A stretch of 64,000 nucleotides of DNA from Microbacterium esteraromaticum (GTDB lineage: Bacteria > Actinomycetota > Actinomycetes > Actinomycetales > Microbacteriaceae). The DNA lies in NCBI RefSeq assembly GCF_028747645.1, contig NZ_CP118100.1, positions 62,001 to 126,000 on the forward strand, in the 5' to 3' direction. The position numbers were made by a program, and so were the translations under genes. Below, piece by piece: positions 27,534 to 35,823 of the stretch (the stretch's first letter is position 1; the number at the start of each line of letters is the position of its first letter). The notes beneath the pieces are model-generated. The model saw only the letters and a list, made by a program, of their open reading frames with translations, did not search any database and was not told where the DNA came from.

Positions 27534-28376
27534 ATGATCGAGTTCCGCTCCGTCACCAAGACCTTTCCCGACGGCACCCGTGCCGTCGATGACTTCAGCC
27601 TGGTGCTGCCCTCGCGAAAGACGACTGTGTTCGTCGGTTCGTCGGGGTGCGGCAAGACCACCCTGCTGCGCATGATCAACCGCATGGTCGAGCCCACGAC
27701 GGGCGATGTGCAGATCGACGGCGAAAGCGTGCTTGGCGCCGATCCGGTCGCGCTGCGCCGCAGCATCGGCTACGTCATGCAGAACTCCGGCCTGATGCCG
27801 CACTTCACCGTGCTCGACAACGTCGCCACGGTGCTGCGCCTGACCGGTGCCGGGCGTCGGCAGGCGCACGAGCGCGCCCGCGTCATGCTCGACACCGTCG
27901 GCCTCGATCAGGCTCTCGCCGATCGCTACCCCAGCCAGCTCTCGGGCGGGCAGCAGCAACGCGTCGGCGTTGCCCGCGGCCTTGCCGCCGACCCGAACAT
28001 CCTGCTCATGGACGAACCCTTCGGGGCCGTCGATCCGATTGTGCGCGCAGATCTGCAGCAAGAGCTCATCCGTCTGCAGAGCGAGCTCGACAAGACCGTC
28101 GTGTTCGTCACGCACGACATCGACGAGGCGTTCCTGCTCGGTGACCAGGTCGTCATTCTCGACAAGGGCGCGCGCGTGGTGCAGGTCGGCAGCCCCAGCG
28201 AGATCATCGAGAACCCCGCCGACGACTTCGTCGCGGCGTTCATCGGGGCAGAGCGCGGCCGCCGCGCGCTGCGGGTGAAGCAGACCGCGCGCGGTGCTGT
28301 CGTCGTCGACTCCGAGGGGCGCACCCAGGGACGCCTGCTCGCGGATGCTGCGGATGCGAGCTCTGCGACGCCATGA
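27534..28376 (+). CDS. Osmoprotectant ABC transporter ATPase (OpuCA-like)
   Basis: A 280-residue ATPase of the quaternary amine uptake group. Walker A GSSGCGKTT (about residues 35-43), Q-loop GYVMQNSGLMPHFTV, signature LSGGQQQR, Walker B NILLMDEPFGAVD, H-loop VTHDIDEA. It is shorter than OpuCA proteins with C-terminal CBS domains; only about 50 residues follow the core, so regulation by CBS domains seems absent. It overlaps the first permease by ATGA (28373-28376). The operon order is ATPase, permease, permease, lipoprotein. Confidence 0.92.
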   Translation: MIEFRSVTKTFPDGTRAVDDFSLVLPSRKTTVFVGSSGCGKTTLLRMINRMVEPTTGDVQIDGESVLGADPVALRRSIGYVMQNSGLMPHFTVLDNVATVLRLTGAGRRQAHERARVMLDTVGLDQALADRYPSQLSGGQQQRVGVARGLAADPNILLMDEPFGAVDPIVRADLQQELIRLQSELDKTVVFVTHDIDEAFLLGDQVVILDKGARVVQVGSPSEIIENPADDFVAAFIGAERGRRALRVKQTARGAVVVDSEGRTQGRLLADAADASSATP

Positions 28377-29029
28377 GCTGGGTCGTCGACAACCTCGGGC
28401 TGATCTTCGAGCTGACTCTGGTGCATCTGCGCCAGAGCATGATCGCGATCGTGCTCGGCCTGGTGCTCTCGATTCCGCTCGGCTGGGTGGCCTGGCGATT
28501 CCGGCTGGTGCGCGGCCCGGTTATCGTGCTCACCGGCCTGCTCTACACGATCCCGTCGCTGGCCCTGCTGATCCTGATGCCCGCCGCGCTCGGCTACTCG
28601 GTCATCAGTGAAGCCAACCTCGTCGCGGCGCTGACGATCTACGCCGTCGCGATCCTTGTGCGCGCCGTGGCCGACGGGCTCGACTCGGTCGACCCGGGCG
28701 TGCGTCAGTCGGCGACCGCGATGGGATACGCGGCGCCGCGCCGATTCTGGGGTGTGGAACTGCCGTTGGCGGGTCCCGTCATCCTCGCCGGGCTGCGGGT
28801 GACGGCCGTGTCGACCATCTCGTTGGCGACCGTGGGGATTCTGATCGGGGTGACCAACCTGGGCTACCTGTTCACCAACGGGCAGCAGCGCCGCCTGGTG
28901 GCCGAGGTGCTCGCGGGCGTGGTCGCCGTGGTGATCATCGCGCTGCTCGTCGACCTGCTGCTGCGTCTGCTCGGTCGCGTGCTCATGCCGTGGTCCAGAA
29001 CCGTTCAGGCCGTCGGAGGTGCGTCATGA
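28373..29029 (+). CDS. Osmoprotectant ABC transporter permease 1 (OpuCB-like)
   Basis: A 218-residue permease with about five membrane helices. The binding-protein-dependent transport signature is seen in AVADGLDSVDPGVRQSATAMGY and APRRFWGVELPLAGPVILAG (EAA loop). It transports glycine betaine, choline or related compounds together with the next permease. Both ends overlap neighbours by ATGA, so translation is coupled. Confidence 0.92.
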   Translation: MSWVVDNLGLIFELTLVHLRQSMIAIVLGLVLSIPLGWVAWRFRLVRGPVIVLTGLLYTIPSLALLILMPAALGYSVISEANLVAALTIYAVAILVRAVADGLDSVDPGVRQSATAMGYAAPRRFWGVELPLAGPVILAGLRVTAVSTISLATVGILIGVTNLGYLFTNGQQRRLVAEVLAGVVAVVIIALLVDLLLRLLGRVLMPWSRTVQAVGGAS

Positions 29030-29751
29030 ACCTCTTCGCCGATGCCTTCGCGTGGCTGTTCTCACCCGAGCGGCTGCAGGGCCCGTACGCGCTGCAGACC
29101 CTGCTCGGACAGCATCTGTTCTACACGGTCGTTTCGGTCGCTGTCGCCGCCGCGATCGCCCTGCCGATCGGCTGGCTGATCGGTCACACCGGCAAGGGGC
29201 GCGAGATCGCCGTGGCCATCTCGGGCGCCGCCCGTGCCGTGCCCTCATTCGGTCTGCTGGTGCTGCTGGTGCTCGTGCTGGGCGTCGTGCGCACTCCGCT
29301 CGCCGCCGTGATCACCTTCGTGCTGCTGGCGATCCCGTCACTGCTGGCCGGCGCGTACACCGGCCTCGAGGCCATCGACCGACGCGAGATCGACGCGGCC
29401 CGCGCCATGGGCATGACCGAGTGGCAGATCTTCACAAAGGTCGAGCTGCCTCTCGGTCTGCCGCTCCTGGTCGGCGGTCTGCGCGCGGCCGTACTGCAGG
29501 TCATCGCCACCGTCACCATCGCCGCGTACGTCAACCTCGGCGGTCTCGGCTGGCCCATCATCCAGGGCATCCCGCTGCGCCGTTTCGACCAGGTGCTGGG
29601 CGGTGCGATCCTCGTCGCCGCGCTCGCGCTGATCGCCGACCTGCTGCTCGCCGTTGCACAGCGCGCCGCCGTGCCCCACGGCGTCCGCGTGCAGCAGTCC
29701 GGAGCGCCGGCTTCCCGGCGCGCCGGGCGCGTAGCATCCGCCCCGGCCTGA
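29026..29751 (+). CDS. Osmoprotectant ABC transporter permease 2 (OpuCD-like)
   Basis: A 241-residue permease, start MNLFADAFAWLFSP at the ATGA overlap. The EAA loop is GLEAIDRREIDAARAMGMTE followed by WQIFTKVELPLGLPLLVGG; conserved end YVNLGGLGWPIIQGI. Five or six membrane helices. The C-terminal tail is basic (RRAGRVA). Partner of permease 1. Confidence 0.92.
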   Translation: MNLFADAFAWLFSPERLQGPYALQTLLGQHLFYTVVSVAVAAAIALPIGWLIGHTGKGREIAVAISGAARAVPSFGLLVLLVLVLGVVRTPLAAVITFVLLAIPSLLAGAYTGLEAIDRREIDAARAMGMTEWQIFTKVELPLGLPLLVGGLRAAVLQVIATVTIAAYVNLGGLGWPIIQGIPLRRFDQVLGGAILVAALALIADLLLAVAQRAAVPHGVRVQQSGAPASRRAGRVASAPA

Positions 29752-29807
29752 CAACGCCGACCCCGCCGACCAATCCTCCGCCTGACCCCAACCGAAAGGC
29801 ATCCGAA

Positions 29808-30725
29808 ATGTTCACCTCTCGCAAGACCCGCACCGCGCTCGCCGCGGGGGTCGTCCTGATCGCCGGAATCGCGCTGACCGGATGTGGAACGGGCGGCAAC
29901 CCGCTCGACGAGCCCACCGACGACACCAGCGCCGACGGCGACACGATCGTCGTCGGATCGCAGGCCTACTACTCGAACGAGATCGTCGCCGAGATCTACG
30001 CGCAGGCGCTCGAGAACGCCGGCTTTACCGTCGACCGCCAGTTCAACATCGGTCAGCGCGACGCCTACATGCCCGAGATCGAGTCGGGCCGGATCATGCT
30101 GTTCCCCGAGTACACCGGCAACCTGCTGGAGTACCTCGACGACAGCGCGACGGCCACCAGTGCCGAAGACGTGTACGCCGCGCTGCAGCAGGCGCTGCCC
30201 GAGGGGCTGACAGCACTCGACTACGCCGAGGCCAGCGACCAGGACACGTACACGGTGCTGACCTCGTTCGCCGAGGAGAACGACCTGACCACCATCGCCG
30301 ACCTGGCGAACCTCAGCGAGCCGGCCACGATCGGTGCGGCCCCCGAGTTCGAGCAGCGACCGTACGGCCCCACCGGGGCGAAGGACGTCTACGGTGTCGA
30401 CGTGACGTTCTCGGCGACCGGCCCCGGCACGCTCGACGCGCTGCTGGCGGGCGAGATCCAGGTCGCCGATATCTACACCGCCGACCCTGCGTTCCAGACC
30501 GAGGACATCGTGGCGCTCGAGGACCCCGAGAGCATGATCCTGGCCTCAAACGTCGTGCCGATCGCCTCGGCCGACGTCGCCGACGCCATCAGCGAGGTCA
30601 TCAATGCCGTCAGCGCCGAGCTCGGGGCCGATGACCTCGTCGCCCTGAACGTGCAGAGCACCGTCGACCAGATGTCGTCGCCCGAGATCGCGACGCAGTG
30701 GCTGCAAGAGGCCGGGCTGATCTGA
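29808..30725 (+). CDS. Osmoprotectant-binding lipoprotein (OpuCC-like)
   Basis: A 305-residue lipoprotein with a signal peptide and lipobox LTGC (Cys near residue 26). The mature part has the betaine/choline-binding text of the family: IVVGSQAYYSNEIVAEIYAQ, GRIMLFPEYTGNLLEYL, ADIYTADPAFQ, NVVPIAS. It hands substrate to the two permeases. ATG 29808 has GAAAGG upstream, 56 bases after the permease stop. Confidence 0.92.
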   Translation: MFTSRKTRTALAAGVVLIAGIALTGCGTGGNPLDEPTDDTSADGDTIVVGSQAYYSNEIVAEIYAQALENAGFTVDRQFNIGQRDAYMPEIESGRIMLFPEYTGNLLEYLDDSATATSAEDVYAALQQALPEGLTALDYAEASDQDTYTVLTSFAEENDLTTIADLANLSEPATIGAAPEFEQRPYGPTGAKDVYGVDVTFSATGPGTLDALLAGEIQVADIYTADPAFQTEDIVALEDPESMILASNVVPIASADVADAISEVINAVSAELGADDLVALNVQSTVDQMSSPEIATQWLQEAGLI

Positions 30726-30730
30726 GCCCG

Positions 30731-30781
30731 AAACGCAGAACGCCGGCTGAGGAATCGTTCTTCAGCCGGCGTTCTGCGTTT
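30731..30781. terminator. Bidirectional terminator, OpuC operon / AI-2E gene
   Basis: Perfect 20-base arms (30731-30750 and 30762-30781; the stem starts AAACGCAGAACG) around an 11-base loop, six bases after the OpuC stop and nine before the convergent AI-2E stop. The stem begins with AAA and ends with TTT, so it can end transcripts from both sides. Confidence 0.88.
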
Positions 30782-30789
30782 GCGAGAGA

Positions 30790-31968
30790 TCAGACGCGCG
30801 AGTCCTGACGCGGGATCCAGACCTGCTTGATGATGATCAGGATCGACGCGGTCACGGGTACCGCGACCAGTGCACCCAGCAGACCCAGCAGCGTGCCGCC
30901 CGCGAGGGCGCCGATGACCACCAGCGATCCCGGCACCGACACGGCCTTGTTCATGATGCGAGGGGTGAGCACGTACGCCTCGATCTGCATGTAGATCAGG
31001 TACGCGATGGCGAAGATGAGCGCCTGCCACGGGTCTGAGAACAGGGCGATCGACGAGCCGATCACCCAGAACAGCACCGAACCCACCAGCGGGATCAGGG
31101 TGATCAGGAAGGCGATGGTGGCCATCAGCGGCGGGAACGGCAGCCCGAGCACCAGGTACATGATCAGCACGAAGGTGGCGTTCATGAAGGCCAGCACGAC
31201 CATGCCCTGCACGTAGCCGCCGACCGAGTCGGTGATCTGGTCGGTGAGGTCGCTGGCGCGTGCACGGTCGCGGGCCGGGGCCAGGCGCAGCAGCGACGTC
31301 TTGATCGAGGGCAGGCCGGCGACGAAGTAGAGGGTCAGCACGAGCACGACGATGATGCCCGAGATGCCAGTGGCGATCGAGGTGCCGACCTGGAGAGCAC
31401 CACCGCCGATCGCCTGCCAGGTCTCACCGCTGGTGAGGAACTTCTGAGCGTCCTGCACGAATTGCGCGAACTGATCGCCGAACTGCCCCTGCAACCAGGC
31501 GTACGCGTCGCTGCGCATGAAGTCCGAGACAAGGCCGGGAACGGAGCGAACGAACTGGGCGATCTGCTCGACGACGACCGGGATGATCATCAGCAGCACG
31601 AGGGCGAGCACGCCGATCAGACCCAGCAGCACGATGAGTACGCCGATGCCGCGCGAGAGCCCACGGCGTTCGAGGAACCGCACCGCCGGGTCGAGGCCCA
31701 GCGCCGCGAACAGTGCGAAGGCGATGTAAATCAGCACCGTCGACAGGTTCGCCAGGGTGAGTGAGAGCAGGAACGCGGTCAGCCCGCCCAGCGTGACGAG
31801 AAAGCCGAAGACGAACGGCTTGTCGATGCGGGTCCAGAACGAACGGCTCGGTGCCGGAGCGTCGACCCCTGGGCGCGCAGCATCCGCCTTCTGGTCCGTG
31901 CGCGCGGTCGCGACATCGCTCGGCGGCGTCGCCGCCGGCTCGGACTCCGTGTTCTCTGCTGAGCTCAT
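30790..31968 (-). CDS. AI-2E family transporter
   Basis: A 392-residue membrane protein. After a low-complexity acidic N terminus of about 45 residues it has seven or eight helices and the family motifs LVLTLYFVAGLPSIKTSLLRL, GGYVQGMVVLAFMNATFVLIMYLVLGLP, LIPLVGSVLFW and LIYMQIEAYVLTPRIM. The family includes an autoinducer-2 exporter and Na+/H+ antiporters; the actual cargo is not predictable. ATG 31968 stands alone with its own promoter region. Confidence 0.92.
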   Translation of the reverse strand: MSSAENTESEPAATPPSDVATARTDQKADAARPGVDAPAPSRSFWTRIDKPFVFGFLVTLGGLTAFLLSLTLANLSTVLIYIAFALFAALGLDPAVRFLERRGLSRGIGVLIVLLGLIGVLALVLLMIIPVVVEQIAQFVRSVPGLVSDFMRSDAYAWLQGQFGDQFAQFVQDAQKFLTSGETWQAIGGGALQVGTSIATGISGIIVVLVLTLYFVAGLPSIKTSLLRLAPARDRARASDLTDQITDSVGGYVQGMVVLAFMNATFVLIMYLVLGLPFPPLMATIAFLITLIPLVGSVLFWVIGSSIALFSDPWQALIFAIAYLIYMQIEAYVLTPRIMNKAVSVPGSLVVIGALAGGTLLGLLGALVAVPVTASILIIIKQVWIPRQDSRV

Positions 31969-32098
31969 GACGACACTCTAGGGCGCGACCCGGTCCGCGC
32001 ACTGTCGATACTCGCCCGCTGCGCGCAGAATTCTCGACATCGTGCGCGAATCGCGCTCGGTGGCTGGCTATCGTGGGAGAGCGAACACCGGGAGGATC

Positions 32099-32413
32099 AT
32101 GTCTGACGCCGCTGACCAGGTCGCCGAACAGGCTGCTGCCGAGCTGCTGCGCCTGCGCGCCAGCATCGACAACATCGACGCCGCACTGGTGTTCATGCTC
32201 GCTGAGCGCTTTCGCTGCACGCAGCAGGTCGGCACGCTCAAGGCGATGCACAGCATGCCGCCGTCCGACCCCGCGCGTGAGGAGCAGCAGACCGCCCGTC
32301 TGCGTGCGCTGGCAGAAGAGGCGCACCTCGACCCCGAGTTCGCCGAGAAGTGGTTTAACTTCGTCGTCGCCGAGGTCATCCGCCATCACACCGAGGCGGC
32401 CGAGGGGCGCTGA
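32099..32413 (+). CDS. Chorismate mutase (AroQ type)
   Basis: A 104-residue all-helical protein converting chorismate to prephenate for Phe/Tyr synthesis. It shows the AroQ pattern: LLRLRASIDNIDAALVFMLAERFRCTQQVG with the conserved Arg and Asp, then KAMHSMPPSDPAREEQQ and FAEKWFNFVVAEVIRHH. ATG 32099 follows GGGAGGA (32090-32096). It is a stand-alone monofunctional enzyme; no other aromatic gene is near. Confidence 0.92.
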   Translation: MSDAADQVAEQAAAELLRLRASIDNIDAALVFMLAERFRCTQQVGTLKAMHSMPPSDPAREEQQTARLRALAEEAHLDPEFAEKWFNFVVAEVIRHHTEAAEGR

Positions 32414-32443
32414 CCGTCTGCGGGCCTTGACCGTTCGGCGTGG

Positions 32444-33511
32444 TCAGGCCAGTTCGTAGGCCAGCACTTGCGCGGCGACGCCGTGCAGCACCGCATCGCG
32501 CACCGCGCTGCAGCGCACCTCGACGTGCGCGCCTGGCAGGCGCGCCGACATCAGCGCGGTCTCGGCCGCGTGACACAGCCGTTCGCCCAGCAGTGCGGTG
32601 TCTCCGCTCAGTACCACCTGGGGCAGATCCAGCGCCGAGACGATCGCGGCCAGCGGGGCTCCGAGCCGGGCACCGGCCTCGTCTCGCACCGCGTCTCGCG
32701 CTGTCTCGTCAGGAGCGCTCTCGCAGCGCTCAGCGAGCACGGTAAGCCACACGTGCACGCACGTTCGGCTGCCGCAGACGCACTCCCGACCCGCGTCGCC
32801 GCCGACATCCAGGTGGGCGAGCTCGCGGGCGGTGGAAGCGTCGGCGGTGTACGCGGTGATGATCGCGGTGCTGGTGACCGCACCGAGACGCACGAGCAGG
32901 AACTCGTCGGTGCCGTGCCCCGCCTCGGCGCGGGCGACGACGTCGGCTTCGAGGCCGGTGTGCACGGTCAACGACGCGGTGGTCGGCTGAGCGGCCAGAG
33001 CCGCGTTGCATGCCGTGGCCTCATGCCGCTGGCCGAGTCCGATGCCCAGTCCGATGCCGAGCACCGCGGCGTCGGACTGCTCGACGAGTCGCGCCGCGAT
33101 CGCGGCGACGGACGCGGCGACGTCGGCATCGGGATCGCGGGCGACCTCGCTGCGTAGCAGGATGCTGCCGTCGGGCGCGCAGACCGCTCCGACGATCCAG
33201 TCTGGTCCGGTGAGGTCGATGGCGATCGACTGCACGGCCCGCCGGTCGATCTCGAGCATCACCGATGGCTTGCCGACGCGCACCTCTTGGCTCTGCCCGG
33301 TCTCGATCACGATCCCCGTTGCGAGCAGTTCGCGGATCACCTCGGTGATGGTCGGGCGCGCCAGGCCGGTCATGCGCGCCAGGTCGGCACGGCTCGCGGT
33401 CTCTTCGCGGAGCAGGGTCTGCAGCACGACGGCGCGGTTGTGCCGCCGGGTGCCGTGCACCGGAAGCTGCTGCGCGGTGGCCCGCGCCGAGAGCGATACG
33501 GTCTCGGCCAT
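32444..33511 (-). CDS. ROK family transcriptional regulator 1
   Basis: A 355-residue regulator. N-terminal winged helix (ASRADLARMTGLARPTITEVIRELL, residues about 38-62) and a ROK domain whose kinase phosphate-binding motif is lost (IDLTGPDWIVGAV). The zinc-binding loop is present (CVCGSRTC). It probably senses a sugar or sugar phosphate. It is divergent from the second ROK regulator, with 128 bases and a palindromic site (33546-33561) between them; both may control the amino-sugar operon downstream. ATG 33511. Confidence 0.9.
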   Translation of the reverse strand: MAETVSLSARATAQQLPVHGTRRHNRAVVLQTLLREETASRADLARMTGLARPTITEVIRELLATGIVIETGQSQEVRVGKPSVMLEIDRRAVQSIAIDLTGPDWIVGAVCAPDGSILLRSEVARDPDADVAASVAAIAARLVEQSDAAVLGIGLGIGLGQRHEATACNAALAAQPTTASLTVHTGLEADVVARAEAGHGTDEFLLVRLGAVTSTAIITAYTADASTARELAHLDVGGDAGRECVCGSRTCVHVWLTVLAERCESAPDETARDAVRDEAGARLGAPLAAIVSALDLPQVVLSGDTALLGERLCHAAETALMSARLPGAHVEVRCSAVRDAVLHGVAAQVLAYELA

Positions 33512-33545
33512 CGTGCTCCTTCGGGTCGGGCGTCGCCGGGATTAC

Positions 33546-33561
33546 TTAGTTCAATGACTAA
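33546..33561. promoter_or_regulatory. Candidate ROK operator in the divergent region
   Basis: The sequence TTAGTTCAATGACTAA is an imperfect palindrome (TTAGT / ACTAA, 5-base arms, one mismatch in the sixth pair). It lies in an unusually A/T-rich patch between the two ROK regulator genes. ROK repressors often use TTAGTT/AACTAA-like sites. Confidence 0.5.
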
Positions 33562-33639
33562 ACTTACTGTTCGAGCGTATGCTCGGCGCCGACGGATGTC
33601 AAAGATCGTCTCGACGCCCTATCGCAGAAAGGACCGCGG

Positions 33640-34794
33640 ATGCTCGACGTGGACCTCGACGGTCAGGCCCTTGTGCGGCGCCTCAATCTGCGCCGCGCGC
33701 TGCAGCTGGTCTTCGATGGCTCGGGTCGCGAGACCCGCGCGGGGATCGCCAGGGCGACCGGGCTCACGGCCGCGACGGCTTCTTCGCTGGTCGCCGAGCT
33801 GATTACGCGCCGGCTCGTCGTCGAGGTCGGCCCCGCGGCGAGCACCGGTGGAAAGCGGGCGACGACGCTGGCCGTTGATGGATCGCATCACCTGCTTCTG
33901 GTGACGGTCATCCGGTTCAGTGATGTGCAGGTCACTCTGGTCGCGCTCGACGGTGCAGTGGTGCACGACGAGCGTGAGTCGTTCACTCCGGTGGATCGCG
34001 ATGAGCGGATTCGCGGGGTGATCTCACGTGTCGGGCGACGCTACTCCTCGCGTCTGCTCGCCGCCGCGGTGCAGCTGCCCGGCGCCACCGACGGTCAGCG
34101 CGTGCTGCAGAGTGTGCAGCTCGGGTGGGTGGATGTGCCCCTGGCAGCCCAGATCGCGGATGAGCTCGGCGTGCCGACCCTGCTGGTCAACGACGTCGAC
34201 GCCGAGGCCGTCGCCGAGATGACGGTCGCCGCCGACACATCCGGTCGCCGTCTGTTCGTGCATCTCGGTATCGGCATCGGGGCCGCGATCACGTTGGACG
34301 GTGAACTGGCGCCGGGGCCGTCCGCCCGGGTCGGTGAGATCGGTCATGTGCCGGTGGTGTTCGGTGACGACGCCCACGATTGCGAGTGCGGGCGCCGCGG
34401 ATGCCTGGAATCGGCCGCCTCGATGACGGCGATGCTGGGTGACGGATTCGTCGAGGGGATGGATGCTGCCGCCTTCGACGCGCTGGTCGCGGCCGCTGAT
34501 CCTGAGCGGCTCACCGCGGGGGCGGTCGCACTGGGACGTGTGATCACGATGCTCGCGGCGATGCTGGATCCGGCCGAGGTTGTGATCGGCGGCGCCATCG
34601 CGGGGCTCGGAGAGGACTTCTTCGCGCAGGTCCGGGCGCAGGCCGGCGTCGCGCCGACGGGCGCTGTCACGGTGCCGGTACGCGTGGCGACCTCGGGCGT
34701 CGGCGGGCACGTGGGAGCGGCGCAGTTGGCGCTCGGCTCGGCGTTGGGGGTGCGATGGTGCGCGGGGCAGTTGAGGGCATCCGCACCTCGGTGA
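33640..34794 (+). CDS. ROK family transcriptional regulator 2
   Basis: A 384-residue regulator with helix-turn-helix ETRAGIARATGLTAATASSLVAELI (about residues 32-56) and a ROK domain. The zinc motif is CECGRRGCLESAAS, preceded by VGEIGH, both well conserved. ATG 33640 follows GAAAGGA (33627-33633). It lies directly upstream of the SIS - kinase - PfkB - aldolase - DeoR cluster and is its likeliest local regulator. Confidence 0.9.
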   Translation: MLDVDLDGQALVRRLNLRRALQLVFDGSGRETRAGIARATGLTAATASSLVAELITRRLVVEVGPAASTGGKRATTLAVDGSHHLLLVTVIRFSDVQVTLVALDGAVVHDERESFTPVDRDERIRGVISRVGRRYSSRLLAAAVQLPGATDGQRVLQSVQLGWVDVPLAAQIADELGVPTLLVNDVDAEAVAEMTVAADTSGRRLFVHLGIGIGAAITLDGELAPGPSARVGEIGHVPVVFGDDAHDCECGRRGCLESAASMTAMLGDGFVEGMDAAAFDALVAAADPERLTAGAVALGRVITMLAAMLDPAEVVIGGAIAGLGEDFFAQVRAQAGVAPTGAVTVPVRVATSGVGGHVGAAQLALGSALGVRWCAGQLRASAPR

Positions 34795-34808
34795 ACCCTC
34801 CCACTCGT

Positions 34809-34840
34809 CGGTTTAATGAGGTATTGTGAGCGTTAAGCCG
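34809..34840 (+). promoter_or_regulatory. Candidate operator upstream of the amino-sugar operon
   Basis: CGGTTTAA (34809-34816) and TTAAGCCG (34833-34840) form an inverted repeat with one mismatch and a 16-base spacer, in the only A/T-rich stretch of this gap. It lies 60-90 bases before the SIS gene start. A site for the adjacent ROK or DeoR proteins is plausible. Confidence 0.4.
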
Positions 34841-34900
34841 CTCAAACAATCAAAAACTTACACCCGCGAGCGTCGGGTGGCCCGAGCCGAGGAGTCAGAC

Positions 34901-35797
34901 ATGACAGACACGACCGCCGGCGCGCACATGCGCGCAGAACTCGCATCGCAGCCCGAGACCTGGGCGCGTGCAGCAGGCATGCGCACCGAGCAGGCGCTGC
35001 TGCCGGCATCCGGTGCCCGCATCGCCGTCGTCGGCTGCGGCACCTCGTGGTTCATGGCGCAGTCGTACGCTGCCCTGCGCGAGAATGCCGGGCTCGGCGA
35101 ATCCGACGCCTTCACGGCATCCGAGGTCCCCACCGATCGCGGCTACGACGCGATCGTCGCGCTGACCCGCTCGGGCACCACCACCGAGGTGCTCGAACTG
35201 ACCGAGCGCGTCAAGGGCAAGACCCCCGTCATCGCCGTCGTCGGTGACGACACCTCGCCCCTGGTCGACCTCGCCGACACCGTCATCGCGATGCCGTTCG
35301 CCGACGAGCAGTCGGTCGTGCAGACCCGCTTCGCGACCACCGCGCTGGCACTGTTCCGCGCATCGCTCGGTGAAGACCTCGACCCGGTGATCGCCGACGC
35401 GCAGGCCGTGCTCGACAGCACCGACGACGCCGAGCTCGGCGCCGCAGAGCAGTACAGCTTCCTCGGCCTGGGGTGGACGATCGGCCTCGCCCACGAAGCC
35501 GCACTGAAGATGCGCGAGTCGTCGCAGTCGTGGACCGAGTCGTACTCGGCCATGGAGTACCGCCACGGCCCCATCGCCATCGCCGCCCCCGGCCGCATCA
35601 CCTGGCAGTTCGGCACGGCCCCCGACGGCCTGCAGGCACAGGTCGAAGCCACCGGCGCCCGCTTCGTGCAGCACGCCGTCGACCCGATGGCCGACCTGGT
35701 GCGCCTGCACCGCGTCGCACTCGACCGCGCCGTCGGCAAGGGTCTCGACCCCGACCAGCCCCGCAACCTGACCCGCTCGGTCATCCTCGACGACTGA
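34901..35797 (+). CDS. SIS domain sugar isomerase (AgaS / GlmS-like)
   Basis: A 298-residue protein with two sugar isomerase (SIS) domains. The first has VVGCGTSWFMAQSYAAL and the phosphosugar-binding loop ALTRSGTTTEVLE; the second has LGLGWTIGLAHEAALKMRESS and AMEYRHGPIA, as in GlmS and AgaS. It probably deaminates or isomerises an amino-sugar phosphate (galactosamine-6-phosphate to tagatose-6-phosphate would fit the neighbours). ATG 34901 has GAGGAG upstream; the longer frame from GTG 34826 starts inside the operator-like region. First gene of a five-gene operon. Confidence 0.85.
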   Translation: MTDTTAGAHMRAELASQPETWARAAGMRTEQALLPASGARIAVVGCGTSWFMAQSYAALRENAGLGESDAFTASEVPTDRGYDAIVALTRSGTTTEVLELTERVKGKTPVIAVVGDDTSPLVDLADTVIAMPFADEQSVVQTRFATTALALFRASLGEDLDPVIADAQAVLDSTDDAELGAAEQYSFLGLGWTIGLAHEAALKMRESSQSWTESYSAMEYRHGPIAIAAPGRITWQFGTAPDGLQAQVEATGARFVQHAVDPMADLVRLHRVALDRAVGKGLDPDQPRNLTRSVILDD

Positions 35798-35823
35798 GCC
35801 CCGACCACCCGACGAGAGAGCAC

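Noticed and set aside
34826..34900. Longer start (GTG 34826) for the SIS isomerase
   Set aside because: It lies in an A/T-rich operator-like stretch without a ribosome-binding site; ATG 34901 has GAGGAG.
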